From Brevipalpus yothersi (Eukaryota; Arthropoda; Arachnida; Trombidiformes; Tenuipalpidae): a stretch of DNA of 64,000 bases. The position numbers were made by a program, and so were the translations under genes. Under the pieces are notes generated by a model. It saw only the letters and a list, made by a program, of their open reading frames with translations, did no database searches and was not told the DNA's origin. The stretch's first letter is position 1; each line of letters begins with the position of its first letter. Where the stretch lies: positions 1-64,000 of the forward strand of contig QZCP01000084.1 in assembly GCA_003956705.1 (NCBI GenBank), written 5' to 3'. Shown one piece after another: positions 34,917 through 47,663 of this stretch.

Positions 34917-36281
34917 TCAGAGTTTGGATTTAGTTAGAGGTAGTGACTCCACGAGAGGTAAGAAACACAATGACAATCTCAGGAGGAAAACCCCTCTTGA
35001 AACACCTCGAGCTGGTTTTTCGGGTGCTGTCATTGCTTTGTCTTTGCTGGTTGAAGGTTTAAGCTCAGTAGGTTCTACTTCATTTTTTTCATCGGCACTT
35101 CTATTTCTCCTCCAGATGGAAATGTGCTTCCAAGAAAATCGTGCTATGACCATTATTATTAGGATTACACCGATTAGACTAATAAAAAGGGAGAGTGATG
35201 AGTTGCCGAAAGATATTGTTGGCAATAGAGGCGCTTTGAGCTGGCTATTCAGTGTTCGATACTCCTTTTCCAGTTGTCCCAATGCGCCTTCGAAATCAAA
35301 ATCGTGTAATTTGGGCATGGGATGAAAATTTATCTTGTCTGAGACTGCAGGTAGGAACTTGACTTTAGAATTCACTTTATTCTTATTCACTTCATATTTG
35401 TATCGAGCAATTTGGAAGGATTCGTTCGCGTAGACCACAGAAGGGAAGGAGGGGCAGGATAACTTTCGACCGAAGATTTGAATGAATAAACCTGGGCAGT
35501 AAATGTGGTTGTGATTGGCCAATGGTTTGATCTGGATTAATTTTTTTTCCACGGGAGCTGAGTGAAATTCGCAATCATGGCGTTGCGAACTTTTTATTGT
35601 TGAATTTGTTGGATTAGGTGAGCAGTCGTGTATCTCCGGTAAAATGAGTAAATCTTCTTTTTCTCCTGGTCGGTAAGCGCGAACTGGAGTTACACAATTG
35701 TTTGCATGATCATACACCACATGCGTTGGACCTGTATATTAGAGTTTGCAAAATTCACCTGTAGAACGATTATAATTGACCAGATCGAATGGATCGGCCG
35801 TCATTATTTCGGCTCATTTAACTGCTCGTCGCATTCCTAAGATGAATCTTATCCGTTGAGCATCAGGATCATGATGACATTCTAGATGATATGCTAAGTT
35901 AGATGATATTTCTAAACTCACGGCGCTGAAGCCTGATGATAGAATGGAACTCACGGTGATAGTACTGACCACAACAGCTAGAACTGCGACTCTTTTCGGT
36001 CTCGATACATCTTTTGGGATGGTTTTCTCACCTACGTTATCACATATCGAATTCACCTTTCCAATGAAAGCGTCCCTGTAAATTTCTTCACGCTACAGCG
36101 GAAGTGAATCATGCTTGAGTCCCAAGTTCTGCCACGTCCGTCTGATTCCACTGCATGGTTCTTGATATTGAACTGCAATATCTACTTCGACGGATCCTCT
36201 GACGAGTGATCTTGGGGCTGGTCGCCAGATTACTGGATTGATTCGTTGGAAAGCTGACTGAACACACATGAGGCCGAACAA
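34917..36281 (-). pseudogene. Degraded envelope-like gene of a Gypsy-type element (element B)
   Basis: Minus-strand pieces 36281-36093, 36056-35814 and 35720-34917 look like consecutive parts of one envelope-like gene separated by stops. The middle piece has a basic RPKR followed by a hydrophobic stretch, the layout of a cleavage site and fusion peptide in errantivirus/baculovirus F-type proteins. The last piece has a membrane anchor (LSLFISLIGVILIIMVIA) followed by a basic tail. It lies directly downstream of the integrase of element B. Family assignment rests on this layout only. Confidence 0.5.
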
Positions 36282-36418
36282 GCTCCCAGGAATAATCTTT
36301 GTGGAGCTCTGTGAGCTTGACTCGATCTCCTCAACACAAATGTTTCGGTGCTGGATGTGAGTTGTTCCTCAGGAGCTGATAAAGTTTCTTTATCCTCATC
36401 ATCTATTCCTTCATTTTC

Positions 36419-36622
36419 TTAATCACTTTCCCTTCCCTGATCGTGAGGATTGCTGAGGCTATCTTCTTCTGGTATTTCTTCATCGAACCATTCCAAACTT
36501 TGTACATCTATCGGCGGTGTGATAGGGGATGCGCTTGAAGCTGGTTGCACATAAATTTCAGTACTGCTTATGCTACTTTCATCTTCGTCGCTTATCATTG
36601 AGTCATCGCTATGATGAGGCAT
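36419..36622 (-). pseudogene. Acidic ORF between integrase and envelope-like gene
   Basis: A 67-residue acidic, Ser-rich frame (SDEDESSISSTEIY, then EEIPEEDS). It starts a few bases after the end of the integrase region. It could be a C-terminal pol extension or a leader of the envelope-like gene. There is no recognised domain. Confidence 0.3.
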
Positions 36623-36625
36623 AGC

Positions 36626-37837
36626 TCATGGTCGATACGGTTTCATCCGACTAATGTGGACAAATTCAATTTTTTGTTTGGGATCATTTTCTTTGATCAA
36701 TTCATACACATTGGTCCCAAATCTCTCCCGTACAATGAATACCCCTTCCCAGAAGTGGAGTAATTTTTCAGCTCGTCCCTTCTTTCTTCTAGGCGTATAA
36801 ACAACACTTCATCACCTGGTAGGAAGGATATTGGTCGATGACGTCTGTCATAGTCCTTTTGTTTGCCGATTGAGCTTGCTGGATGTTCAGTCCAGCTAAT
36901 TCTCTTTTGACACTGATGAAACTCCCCAGTAGATCTGAGGAGATTTCTGCATTGGGGATGCCCGATGATAGTTGATTCAGATTGGATTCGAGAGGCATTC
37001 TAGCCTCGAAGCCATGCATCGAAAAGAACGGAGACATCTTTGTTGATGCTTGTACTGAAGTGTTGTAAGCACTAACAATGAATGCAAGGTGGACATCCCA
37101 ATCAGTTTGAGATTTACTTACGTACATTGACATTATAGTAGCCAATGTTTTATTAAATCTTTCTGTTAATCCATTCGTAGCTGGGTGATAAGCGGATGTT
37201 CTCAGGTGCTTACTTCCCATTAGATTGTGAATTGCTTTAGCCAGTTGACTCTCGAAGAACTCCCTTGGTCTGTGAGCACTTTCAGCGGGACGCCGTATCG
37301 GCAGACAATTTGTTCGCAGAAAAATTTGGCTACCTCGATTGAGCTACCATTAGGTAAGACACGGACTTCCACCCATCGAGTGAGGTAGTCCGTGGCCACA
37401 ATGATGTAGGTATTCTCATTTTCGGACTTTGGAAATCGTCCAAGTAAGTCCATACCAATCATTTCAAATGGCCCACCTCCTGAAATGGGATTGAGTAGAC
37501 TTGGCTCTGGTCTAGTTTCGGATTTTGTTTGGCAAGAGTGGCATGAAAGTACGTAAATTTTAGTGTCATTGGGCATAAGTCTCCGCAATTTCTCCGTTTG
37601 ATAGGATTTTGTAGAGAATTCTGCATCTCTAGCTCTGCTAACTGGTGTCGGATCTCTTATCTTCCAAGCATCATCAAAATTCCATGGATCCTTGTTCGTT
37701 ACTTTTTCAATAGTAGTTGTTTCGTGTTCCATATCTTCGGATGGATAACTGTCCTCATTATAAGAATTCATTTTCGGAAGCTTTTTATTGAATCTGTGAT
37801 ATGTAAAGGGACAATAAGGGTAATCCCGGTACTTCAA
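36626..37837 (-). pseudogene. Truncated pol with integrase of a Gypsy-type element (element B)
   Basis: Frames 37837-37220 and 37220-36789 overlap with a shift. They encode the C-x2-C half of an integrase zinc motif (LSCHSCQTKSE), catalytic-core motifs with the first Asp (IGMDLLGRFP), TDYLTRW, the second Asp (LTDQGSS) and the Glu block (HPATNGLTERFNKT), then a C-terminal region running to about 36630 after another break. No reverse transcriptase or gag precedes it, so the element is 5'-truncated near 37.84 kb. Confidence 0.65.
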
Positions 37838-37918
37838 AACGATTTGTTTCGATCAACTGGATTAATAAGTGATTAGTATGAAATTGAAAGTTAGTTCAAA
37901 GAAGAATTTTGGTGTCCT

Positions 37919-38029
37919 CCAGGGTTCTATCACTAGTCCCTGATTATCACAACCTTCAGGGTTCTATCACTAGTCCCTGATCATCACAACCTCCAGGGTT
38001 CTATCACTAGTCCATGATTATCACAACCT
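37919..38029. repeat. Three tandem 37-bp repeats
   Basis: Three head-to-tail copies start at 37919, 37956 and 37993 and differ at one to three bases. Each contains GGGTTCTATCACTAGTCC. They lie just downstream (minus-strand sense) of the envelope-like gene of element A and before truncated element B. Confidence 0.85.
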
Positions 38030-38036
38030 TCATCCT

Positions 38037-40647
38037 TTATCTTTGAAGGTCTATCAAAGAGAATGGTTGTCTCTCTGTTTCAATACTTGGTTCAGCAACA
38101 AACTTGACCACTTTGGACTGTCTATTTGGTCGCCTAAATGTGACCATATTTACGACTCTAGGTTTTTCAACTCTGAATCTGACACGGAAGCAACACATGT
38201 ATAGAGTGAAAAGAAGCAAAATACCCGAAGTTAAGACACCAATCCAGAAGAAGGTATTAGTTCTGTTCTCAGATATCTGATTACTCATATAATTGAACAC
38301 ATCACTTGGGAGAACCAATCTATTGACTTTTGGTAAGTCTAGCCCCTGATATGGAGGTGTCTCAGTTGCTAGCATATTCAAAATGGAGACCCGATCTTCT
38401 GATAGTCCAATTATCTTATCAATTCTATGCTTATACAGATGATGTGAACAATCCCCAACACTAAACTTTGATTGATCTGATACACGAAAAACATGAGGTG
38501 GACATGGTTGTGATATGCCTTCTATCGTAAAATTATAGCCAAAACACTGGATGTGGTAAGCACCATTGATGTAACGTACATCTCTGACGGGGTTGAGAGT
38601 TTCGTCCTTCAGCTTGCAATTTGTAATCTCCCAAAAATCTGAAGAGTTTCCAGGTAATTGATTCGCACAATGGCCATCGGGTTGCAGTGGTACATTACCA
38701 TCTTCCACTTCATTAGGAAACATATCACATGCTTTTGAGTCTTTTTCTCAACCATGAAATACTTTAGACCAATGTAGCTAATTTTACAAGTATGTGTAGA
38801 GTTGATTCGAAAGATTGGAAGTGGCTTGGCTTCAACTACTCTTCTATTATCATCCATCAAATGTGTCATGAAGACAGAGCTGAGATTGTAATATCCACTT
38901 CCTCTACCAAATTCACACCGAAATTGTGTGATTAATTCCATCGGGCAATGCCCAATCCCGGCGCAGATTTCTCCTATTCCCAGTCCTCTGAAGAAGTTCG
39001 GGTGGATAGTTCGATTATTCTTCATCTCCCTAGCAGCTTCCTGAAAATCTCTGCCATTATTTTTCAGATCAGTAGTTAGTAAGTGGTATTCGGCAGATAG
39101 CGAAGGAATCAACTTAAAGAGAGTTTTCGTATCCGCTTTCATCTCATGTAGAGCCAGGGCTATCTGCTTTAGTTGTTTTTGATTTTCTTCCACTGCTATC
39201 TGTAGTTCCTTGTGGCTATCGGCCACCCTCCAGATGATTTCAGACAATGCCAGTATTTTTGTGTCTATTGTTTTCTTTGTGGTACTTAGTTCTTTGGATT
39301 GTTCTACTAGATAGTAACTATTTGTGGCTGTAGCAATCACGAGTCCAGCTAAGAAGATTATACCAGTGACTCCAAGATCTCGTTCTTCTCTCAGTGGAGC
39401 AATTTCACAAATTCTCTGAAGTGGCTTGATAAAATCATTCTCGTAAGTCCGGTTACATATTTCAATAGTATGATTCATATACTGTTCAACGCTGAGAGGA
39501 GCTCCCATTGAGGCGTTTCGAGATTTTCTTGGTTGGATTGGATTAGATAATTCCTCATAGAGAGCGACGTCATTGGTTAGAAATTTAGTCCGCTTTTCTA
39601 TTTGCTTCTCATTGATTCCCCAACATGTTACCGGTGTAGTTGAGGCTATGGTGATAACTCGAGTCTTCTCCATGCAAACAATATCATTTTCGACAGTGGA
39701 ATATTCAAATTCATTGAGCGACGGGACCTGATCCCCAGTGGTGATTGCTACGCCTGTTTGTCCACTTCGCGTTGAATAGCCTATTACTCGGCAAGTGAAC
39801 AGTTCCCACTTCTCACTGGTCCACTGTGGCTTTTCATGCATACATATGGTAACTCCTGCATACTGTTTATAACAATTTAGCAATTCGGTTTGAAATCTTT
39901 TCCAGTTTAAAGGATTACTGTTTGGATCTTCGAAGGCAGAGATAATATTCCATCCCGATTGATCGGTACAAGAACGGTAAAAATTTCTTTACTCTCCCAT
40001 AACCATTCGTTAGTAATATCTCTTTGTTTCCCCTGGATATGTTTCATGTTTGGGGACTGATTTCGTGGTATTGAGCAGTCATACTTTAGAAGATGAGTTC
40101 CTGATTTCCTCTTGATTTCCTTTGTATAATTTTGACGAACCCAATGCCAGCTATCGAGATCGTTCTCTGGTATTGGGGGGAGAGAAATATTCCTTCTAAT
40201 TCTAGGCGTGGATATATTCTGCGGTGAACAGGGTGCAAAGATCTGAAGTTCCATGTGAACTTCATAAAATCCTCTACTTGCTTTCAGTTTCAATTCTTTC
40301 CATTCGATTGGAGACTCTTGGTTGAATACAGCACTAACAACAGTTAGCAATGATAACGATAGGAGAGCGTTGAGTAAATTTTTCTCCAGATTAGACGTCT
40401 TTTGCTTCCGATTCTCTCTTTCCTCACGGCGGAATACTTTTGTTCCTTTCTGGGTCCAACGTTTATGGTCAGCTCGTTTTTTCTTCTTCTTCGGTTTCAT
40501 CGCTGTTTGTGGTGATGTTTGTTCTGGTTCACTGTGTGCTTCATTGTCAGTTTCCTCCGTGGTAACTTGCTCTTTCTCAGAACTTGAGGTGTCATCAGTG
40601 GGTGTGAGATCAGTGTTATTCGGAATTGCCTCTTGGGTTACTCCCAT
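38037..40647 (-). pseudogene. Degraded envelope-like gene of element A
   Basis: Three frames (40647-39907, 39883-38609, 38723-38037) are offset by frameshifts. The first has an acidic leader, a hydrophobic segment and, further on, a basic RIRR. The second has a hydrophobic stretch (VTGIIFLAGLVIATATN) followed by a long helical region. The third has a membrane anchor (FFWIGVLTSGILLLFTLYMC) and a basic cytoplasmic tail. The layout is that of insect retroviral envelope proteins. Both shifts inactivate it. It is not joined here. Confidence 0.6.
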
Positions 40648-40722
40648 TCCCTTGACCGGAAAATATTTTCCAACTCGCTTCGGTCCCAGTAGTTCTCTGG
40701 TTTTATCTTCGTGACGAATTTT

Positions 40723-41385
40723 CTATAACTTATCCTTGGTTTCTTGATCAATGTCATCTGGAATCTCATACAAGTCGTCGAAAGTAAGGAAATACATGTA
40801 TCTGGTTTCATATTTCTTTGTTGGGTTTTCGTTAGCTTTGAATCTCTTTGATAGTTCGTTTCGATAACGTTGAACCTCATCTGGCGTAGCCATGCAAGGG
40901 ATGGTTATTCCAAGTTTCTCTTCCAGGTTCTTGTGAAGTTTATCATCTCTGGCATCGAGTACCCCTTGTTCCACTAGTGTCAAATCGTCTTTTTTCCGTG
41001 GCTTGGTTGGGTTTTTGTCCTTATTCTCCCTAATGTGATTCTCTTTTTCAAGAAGCTCTCTGGCTTTCTTTTCAGCTGAATTTCTGATTTTTGATTTAGT
41101 CCATTTTTCCTCAGCACTAACTTTTCAATTAGAAGAATCACTATCGACACTTTCAGTTTCAGTTTGATCAGTATGCAAGTGAACCAATTCTCTTCGTTTT
41201 CGTTTTCGTTCTATTTCCTTTTTGAAGCGATCATGTTCTCGTAATATTTTCATCATTTTCTGATACTGCGACTTCCTCTGCTTTACTAGATTCTCATTTG
41301 GTAGAGTATTTTCTCCTTCCTTCTTTTGGTCAGAACCAGATGAATCAGATGCATCTTTCTGATTCAATTCATTTCCACCCGCTAC
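40723..41385 (-). pseudogene. Charged pol extension of element A with in-frame UGA codons
   Basis: The integrase frame continues after a TGA at 41386-41388 for about 85 codons of Lys/Glu/Arg-rich, probably coiled-coil sequence. It meets a second TGA at 41125-41127 and continues in the same frame to a stop at 40723. The sequence is of unknown family and sits where Gypsy elements sometimes carry an extra ORF before env. Confidence 0.45.
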
Positions 41386-44372
41386 TCATCTTGAATATGA
41401 TCTCCTTTTGATTATCACTGGCTCCTTTCTCGTTTCTTTTTGGATTTCAGTTTCACCTTGTTCCTTGAAGTCGATGTCCAACTCACTTGTGGATGCTTCT
41501 GACTCCTTAAACGTCGTGGATAACTGTTCTGAGGCATCAACCGTTAGACTTCCATCTTCATTACCACTAGTTTCATCCTCAGTAGTTTCTTTATAACTTC
41601 TTTCATGGTATTTTTTCAATCGGTCCATGTGCACTGTTTTTTCTTTTCCGTTCTGATTGATAACGTAAGTTGTTTCTCCAAGAACTGCTCTGATCACAAA
41701 TGGCCCTTGAAATCTTGGTTGGAATTTGGATGTTCGCACTGGTACCTTAAGTAATACCTTTTCCCCTTCATGGAATTTGTGTAAATTCTTCTTGTTATCA
41801 TGAGTTAACGCTTGATTCATCTTCTCGTCGAGTGAATATGTGGCTGCAATATCTCGGATCATCGGCCAGCCATTTGTAATGAAGTTTCGATAAGCTTCAA
41901 GTCGCTTTCTTCTATCAGAACTCCCTGGAACAGTTCTAGGTTTGAGCTTCACATCGATTGGTAAAGTTGAATGTCTACCGTAGAGCAAGTAAAAAGGTGA
42001 TGCTTTTGTTGAAGAATTAACACTAGTGTTATAAGCAAATTGCACGAGTGGTAATGCTAAATACCACTTCTTTTGGTTCTGCACGTAATGGGTGAGCATG
42101 TTGACCAGTGTTTGGTTTGTCTTTTCAGTTGAACCATTTGTTTGTGGATGATACGCACTTGCTACCTTCCATTTCGAACCCATAAATTTCGCAGCATCTT
42201 GAACTAACCATGATAAGAAATCAGTTCCTTGATCGCTCATGATTATTGATGGGCATCCATGTCTCGAGATTATGTTCTCGATTAGAAATCTAGTGGTGAG
42301 CCCAGATTGAAAGTTACCCAGACCTCTGGTCTCAGCGTATCTCGTGAAGTAACAAGTTGCAATGATGATATATTGATAATTGTTTGATTTTGGAAGAGGA
42401 CCAATTCTATCGAAGGCTTCACGACAATGTATCGATTGTAAGGGAGCGTCAATCTTTCCACCACTCTTGTTCATTTGACAAAACTCACATGAGCTGACGT
42501 ATTTGGTAATGTAGTTAACCATACCAGACCAGTAGTATTTGTTCATTATCTTCTGATAGGTTCTTTCAGCACTAGCATGTCCAGATAAGATGTCATCATG
42601 ATAAGTTTTACAAACTTCTTTTCTCATGGTGGATGGGACAACAACATTGAATTGTTCTTCAAAAGCACGTCGTTTTAATCGGTACAGTATTCCATCATGG
42701 AGACGATACTTGCTAAGCATCTTTCTCTTCCGGGAAGGAAGTGAGCCAAGGTTTTGGAGTTTTTGGATTATTGAATTGAGCTTCGGGTCAGCTCTTTGCT
42801 TGTTGAGAATCTCATTCTCTTCTATGAGAACTGCCATACACAGTGCATCCTCTATATCCTCATCACTATCGTCTACCTCATCTTCGACATCCTCTTCACA
42901 CATAAGTGGGTATCTTGATAAGGCATCAACATCATGGTGATGCTTTCCAGACTTGTATACTACCTTAAAGTCATACCGCTGGAGTGCCATTGAGTACCTC
43001 ATCAGCCTTGGGCTGAGATCCTTTTTGCTAATCAAATAGCAGAGACTACAATGGTCCGTGTGTACCACAAAATGTACTTCATCCAAGTAAGCTTTCCATT
43101 CATCCACCGCTTTAGCGATAGCCAGACATTCTTTATCACTGATATGATAATTCAGTTGTGCTCCAGTCAGCAGCTTACTCCTGTAGGCAATTGGATGCCA
43201 TTTTCCGTTGATTTTTTGAAGAAGTATCGCTCCTATGCCATAAGCACAAGCATCGGTCCTCAATTGAGTCTATCTGGTTGGGTCATAATGAGCCAAAACG
43301 GGATATTCTATCATCAATTCCTTCAGTCTATCGAACGCTTTCTGTTGAGCTTCCTCCCATTGACAAGGACGATCCTTTTCGGTCAAGTCAGTGAGCGGCT
43401 TAGTAACCATTGAGAAGTTGGGAATGAATTTTCGATAATAAGAACACAGGGCCACAAATGGCCGAACATCACGGATACAGAGTGGAGTTGCGAAGTTTTT
43501 GACAGCCAGAACCTTTTTTTCATCAGGCTTCTGACCATCTCTGCCCACTACATGCCCAAGATATAAAATTTCTTCAAGAACTAACTCACACTTTGGTGGT
43601 TTGAGCTTGAGATTTGCTGCTTCCAGACATTTGAAAACCTTTTCTAAACCCTCGAGATGCTCATCAAAAGTTTTCGAAAAAACCACAATATCGTCAATAT
43701 ACACAAGACAACTATTGTATTTTACTGGAGCAAGAACCTTATCTAATACTCTTTGGAATGAGCTTGGGGCGTTTACCAATCCAAACGGGAGTCTCACAAA
43801 AGAAACAAATTTTGCTCTGTTATAAATGATGTCTTGAGTTTATCATCAGGATGCATAGCAATCTGATAATACCCTGACCTAAGGTCTAACAAGGAAAAGT
43901 ACTGAGCTTCTTCCAGCATGTCAAGGGAGCTATCTATCCTGGGTAATGGATATTTGTCGGGTTTTGTGATTGCATTAAGAGGTCTATAATCAACACACAT
44001 CCTGAGTTCACCTGTCTTCTTGGGAACCACTACAATTGGAAATGCCCATGGCGAATTAGCCTCTTCTATGATTCCAGCTTCCAAGAGAGAACTGATAATT
44101 TCATTCACTTTTTGTCTCTTCACTGGTGATAGCTTATACGGTGCTGAATGAATCGGAGCGTGATCTCCAGTGTCAATTCGATTCTGATAAAGATTACAGC
44201 ATCCCAACTCGGAATCTTTGGTGGCAAAAATATGCTCAAATGAATCGAGCAACTTTATCAACTTATTGTGTTCATCATCATCAATTTTCTTTGAAACGAT
44301 AACCTCATCATATTTTTTGTTGGTACCTTTCACCATAAAAACAGTATCCAACTCATCATCACTATCATCCAA
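41386..44372 (-). pseudogene. Gypsy-type pol (RT, RNase H, integrase) of element A
   Basis: 44372-43794 carries RT motifs (VDYRPLNAITKPDKYPLPRI, LLDLRSGYYQIAM). After a frameshift, 43797-43270 carries LPFGLVNAPSSFQ and the catalytic YIDDIVVFS. After a TAG, 43263-41386 carries RNase H (RTDACAYGIGAILLQ, TDHCSL, DALSRYP), the integrase zinc domain (H...H, CEFCQ) and the DDE core (FDRIGPLP, MSDQGTDF, HPQTNGSTEKTN). The domain order and motif spellings are Ty3/Gypsy. Confidence 0.85.
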
Positions 44373-44684
44373 TTCATCAATTGAATCAAATTCAGCTCTA
44401 ACCGAGTCAATACCGGTTTGAATGAGGCTGGTCTAGCAAGCAACTGTCGACTTGCTACTATTATCATACCCTATATGGATGATCTTTTCTTTCGAGCCTA
44501 TTCATACATCAGCAACTTCGCACACATCTTGACCGATTAACACTGGAATTCCGCAAGGTAAATTATTGACCACAACAAGAGTTGCATCAATTAAAATCTC
44601 TTTCCCGTTTGCTTTCAACGTTAATCTTAGGTCACATTCACCTAGAGGCCTTAACGGGTTGTTGCTGGCGCTCTCGGTTCCAGG

Positions 44685-45953
44685 TCAACGGTATGGATAT
44701 AGAGGCTTCTTCATCTCATCCAAAGTGGATTGAGTTATAAGTGAGATCTCACTTCCCGAATCTATGATGGCTCCAAATCGTTTTCCATCTAAATTGATCT
44801 CAGAAAACACAAGCTTACCCTTTTTCTTTTTCCTGGAAAGGTTCAAAATAATTGTGTTGATCACATCAGATCTATTCTCGGTGATTTGTTGAACCACCGT
44901 TGGCTCTGTTCTTTCCCTTCGATCATACCGAGCATTATTAGTGTAGTTTTGTTGGTTACCAGGATGACCAGATGGCCCAGGTTGATTTCTCGGTTCATAA
45001 TCGGTTCTCATGTTTACATCGTTGGTACGATGGCAAACATTACTCTTGTGCCCAGGTTCTCGGCAGCGATAGCAGATAATTTCCTGCCTTTGTTGCTGTT
45101 GAGGCATTGGCCTTCGTTGAGAGAGAGGAGGACGCTGCATTTTGGACTGACTATTGTTACCCGGATAGGACTGTTGATTATAGTTTCCCCTATTCATCAC
45201 ACTCAGCTTATAACTCAGATCTTGAACAGTTTTGTCCAAAGTTCCAATCATATTGATCATCATTCGGGTGGTATTGGTTGCGGTTGAGCTCTGTGTATCT
45301 TGACTTATTTCCCTAAACATTGCTTCGTTCTCTCGGGCTGAGCGTTCAGCATCTTGCAAGGCAGCAAGAAGCTCTTCAATCGTATTGGGTTTCCTAGCCC
45401 TTATCCATGGCTTTAATCTTGTATCTAAACCTTCTCTGATAAATGAAAGTATAGTGCTCTCTGTAATATTTCTATCGACTCGCTTACACAAAGCTTCCAT
45501 TTGAATGACAGAAGAACTAGTACTCTGTTTCTTACCTTGTTTCTGACAAGTCATTCTCTTGTGATATTCCGAGCAATAATCAGGCCTCAGTAAGGCAGCA
45601 ATCATCTCACCTTTCACCTCCTGGTAGGTTTTATAACCTTCCTGGTTGAGTTCAGGCCTTACCGAGTTGTTGAACCATAGTTTGGCAGTACCAGTCAAGT
45701 AAAGAGGAAGTTTACTTAGCTTTTCCTTATCACTCCAGCCCAAATCAGCTGACAAATATTCGTATTGGTCAATCCAATCCACCAGATCCTCATGAATATC
45801 ATCTCCATTGAATGGTTGAATCACAATATGTGGTGCATCTGTATAAGGTTTCACTGTAATCTGATTTACTGATTGTTGAACTTCAGGCTCAACTGCCGCA
45901 CTGCTGTCACTAGCACTGACAATGCTAGCACTATTTTGATCCATTGTTATCAT
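44685..45953 (-). pseudogene. Gag with zinc knuckle and protease start (element A)
   Basis: A 422-residue open frame from an ATG at 45953 with a retrotransposon gag core (DWIDQYEYLSADLGW, LTGTAKLWF), a Gln/Pro/Arg-rich stretch, a CCHC knuckle (CYRCREPGHKSNVC) and an aspartic protease motif (IIDSGSEISLI). It stops at 44685, inside the protease. Protease-like sequence (IPVLIGQDV) continues in another frame up to about 44520, so the gag frame itself is intact but the gag-pro junction is broken. Confidence 0.75.
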
Positions 45954-46185
45954 TCACTTTATCACACCAAGAGCGAAAATACGACTGACTGACTTAGGCA
46001 CAAGTTTCAATATTTCATAAAAAGTTTCAAAATAAATTTCTCTAAATGAATCGAATAACAAAATGAGCTCACAAGACCACGCCTACCCACGTCAAAGTCC
46101 TTGTGGCATGAAGCAATTTAAATTCAAAATTCAACAATAACAATAAAAAAACAATCCGAAACCTTGCACCAGTCAGTCTGAAGTA

Positions 46186-46221
46186 CAGAGTGTTATTATT
46201 TGATGTATGAAAGTTTGGGAT
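46186..46221. repeat. Mariner terminal inverted repeat, left
   Basis: It matches the reverse complement of 47664-47699 at all but two positions, including the core TTATTATTTGATGTATGAAA. Confidence 0.9.
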
Positions 46222-46290
46222 TCTATAAAATTCTGAGGGAAGGAGATAGAGAGCTGTTACTTGGTGGATATTAGGATCATATCAGTAGAA

Positions 46291-47402
46291 TTAATTTATG
46301 ATGTTCTCAAAGTGCTCGCCCTCAACATGAGGGATCATGTCAAGTCGCTTTTGAAAATTGGCCATAATTCGTTGCAGCATAGACTGATCCAAGCATTCGA
46401 CGAAGCTCTCGATAGCGTCTTTAAGATCCTTTAAGCTGGGAGGCTGTGCACGATACACATAATCTTTCATCATGCCCCAGAGGGCAAAATCACATGGATT
46501 TAGATCGGGGCTGTGGGGTGGCCAGGAAATTTCTCTCCCTTCATTAGAAGTGAAACCAAGTCCAATCACTCGATCGCCAAACCTTGAACGGATTGAATTC
46601 TTGACCGCAGCCGTTCGATGAGCTGTTGCTCCATCTTGCTGAAACCAAAAATCCTCGATCATGCCCTTAAACTCAGCTTGAGGGAAGAAATCATTTTCTA
46701 GCATTATTTGGTAACGCTCTCCATTCACAGTATCGTAAAAAAAATTAGGACCGATGAAACCAGAGCCACTTATTGCCATCCAGACAGTTAAGTAATCAGG
46801 ATGGAGAGGCCTTTCCATCACATAATGGGGATTTTCACTTCCCCAAATTCGAAAATTCTGACGATTGACTTATCCGTGTGGATAGAAATGTGCATCGTCG
46901 CTGAACCAAATTTTGTTAATGTCGATGAAACCTTCCTCTATCTTCTCTCTCATCTCAGCCTCGAAAGTGATTCTCGCGTTGATGTCGTTTTCCTTTAGAA
47001 GTTGGAGGACACTGACTTTGTACGCCTTGAAATCAAGATTTTTGTGTAAAATTTTCCAAACAGGGAATGTGGATACTCCAAGTTTTGCAGCACATTTTCT
47101 TATCGACGGTTGTTCTGTTGTCCTGAAGAAATGCTCAACAGCCTCGATCAATTGATCAGTGATGACAGATTTTTTTTTCCAATGAGGTTGTCCATTACCG
47201 ACCCAGTGGAGAGAAATTTTTCGTAATTTCTCTTAACAGTCACATCAGTAGGTGGATGTTCATCAGGAAATGCTCTCTTAAATTTCCTCACTGTCTCTAG
47301 GGCGTTTTTTGTCTCGTGGTAACTCAAACAGATCCAAATCCGAGCTTTCATCGATTTTCTATACTGGACATTCATTTTCACTCGCACTTCACAGGGTAGC
47401 AA
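46291..47402 (-). pseudogene. Mariner transposase, broken
   Basis: Minus-strand frames 47402-47148 (N-terminal helix-turn-helix region), 47151-46870 and 46821-46291. The catalytic triad residues are visible: WFSDDAHFY (first D), WFQQDGATAHRT (second D) and WPPHSPDLNPCDFALWG (third D). A frameshift separates the first two frames, and a single in-frame TAA at 46870-46872 separates the second and third. Otherwise the coding sequence is well kept, so the copy is fairly young. Confidence 0.85.
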
Positions 47403-47663
47403 TCAAGATTAAAACAAAACTACTGTATGGAATTGATAGCTTGATGTCAAATTAACAATTTAAAACTGATTTTGTTAAAATCGGCTCAGGAAAACAGAAA
47501 TAAACGCCGAGTTGGCAAAATGGCGAGCAGAACGGGAGTTGGCCTGAGAATCGTTGCCATGGCAACCAAACCCGACCTTCTGTTGATCATCACATTCCAT
47601 CATGCTCCCGAATATTCTCACCAAGTTTCAGCTCCCTACCTCAGCTGAGCGCTTGCGTATAAT

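Larger units (their letters stand above)
38037..45953 (-). mobile_element. Gypsy-type LTR retroelement with envelope-like gene (element A), degraded
   Basis: The minus-strand order is gag (45953-44685), protease remnant, reverse transcriptase, RNase H, integrase (44372-41386), a charged extension (41385-40723) and an envelope-like gene (40647-38037). This is the layout of errantivirus-like Ty3/Gypsy elements. Several frameshifts and stops show that it is inactive. Its own LTRs could not be placed. The upstream flank holds an inserted mariner. Confidence 0.75.

Noticed and set aside
37919..38029. CRISPR array
   Set aside because: The three 37-bp units are directly adjacent with no spacers, and the DNA is eukaryotic.
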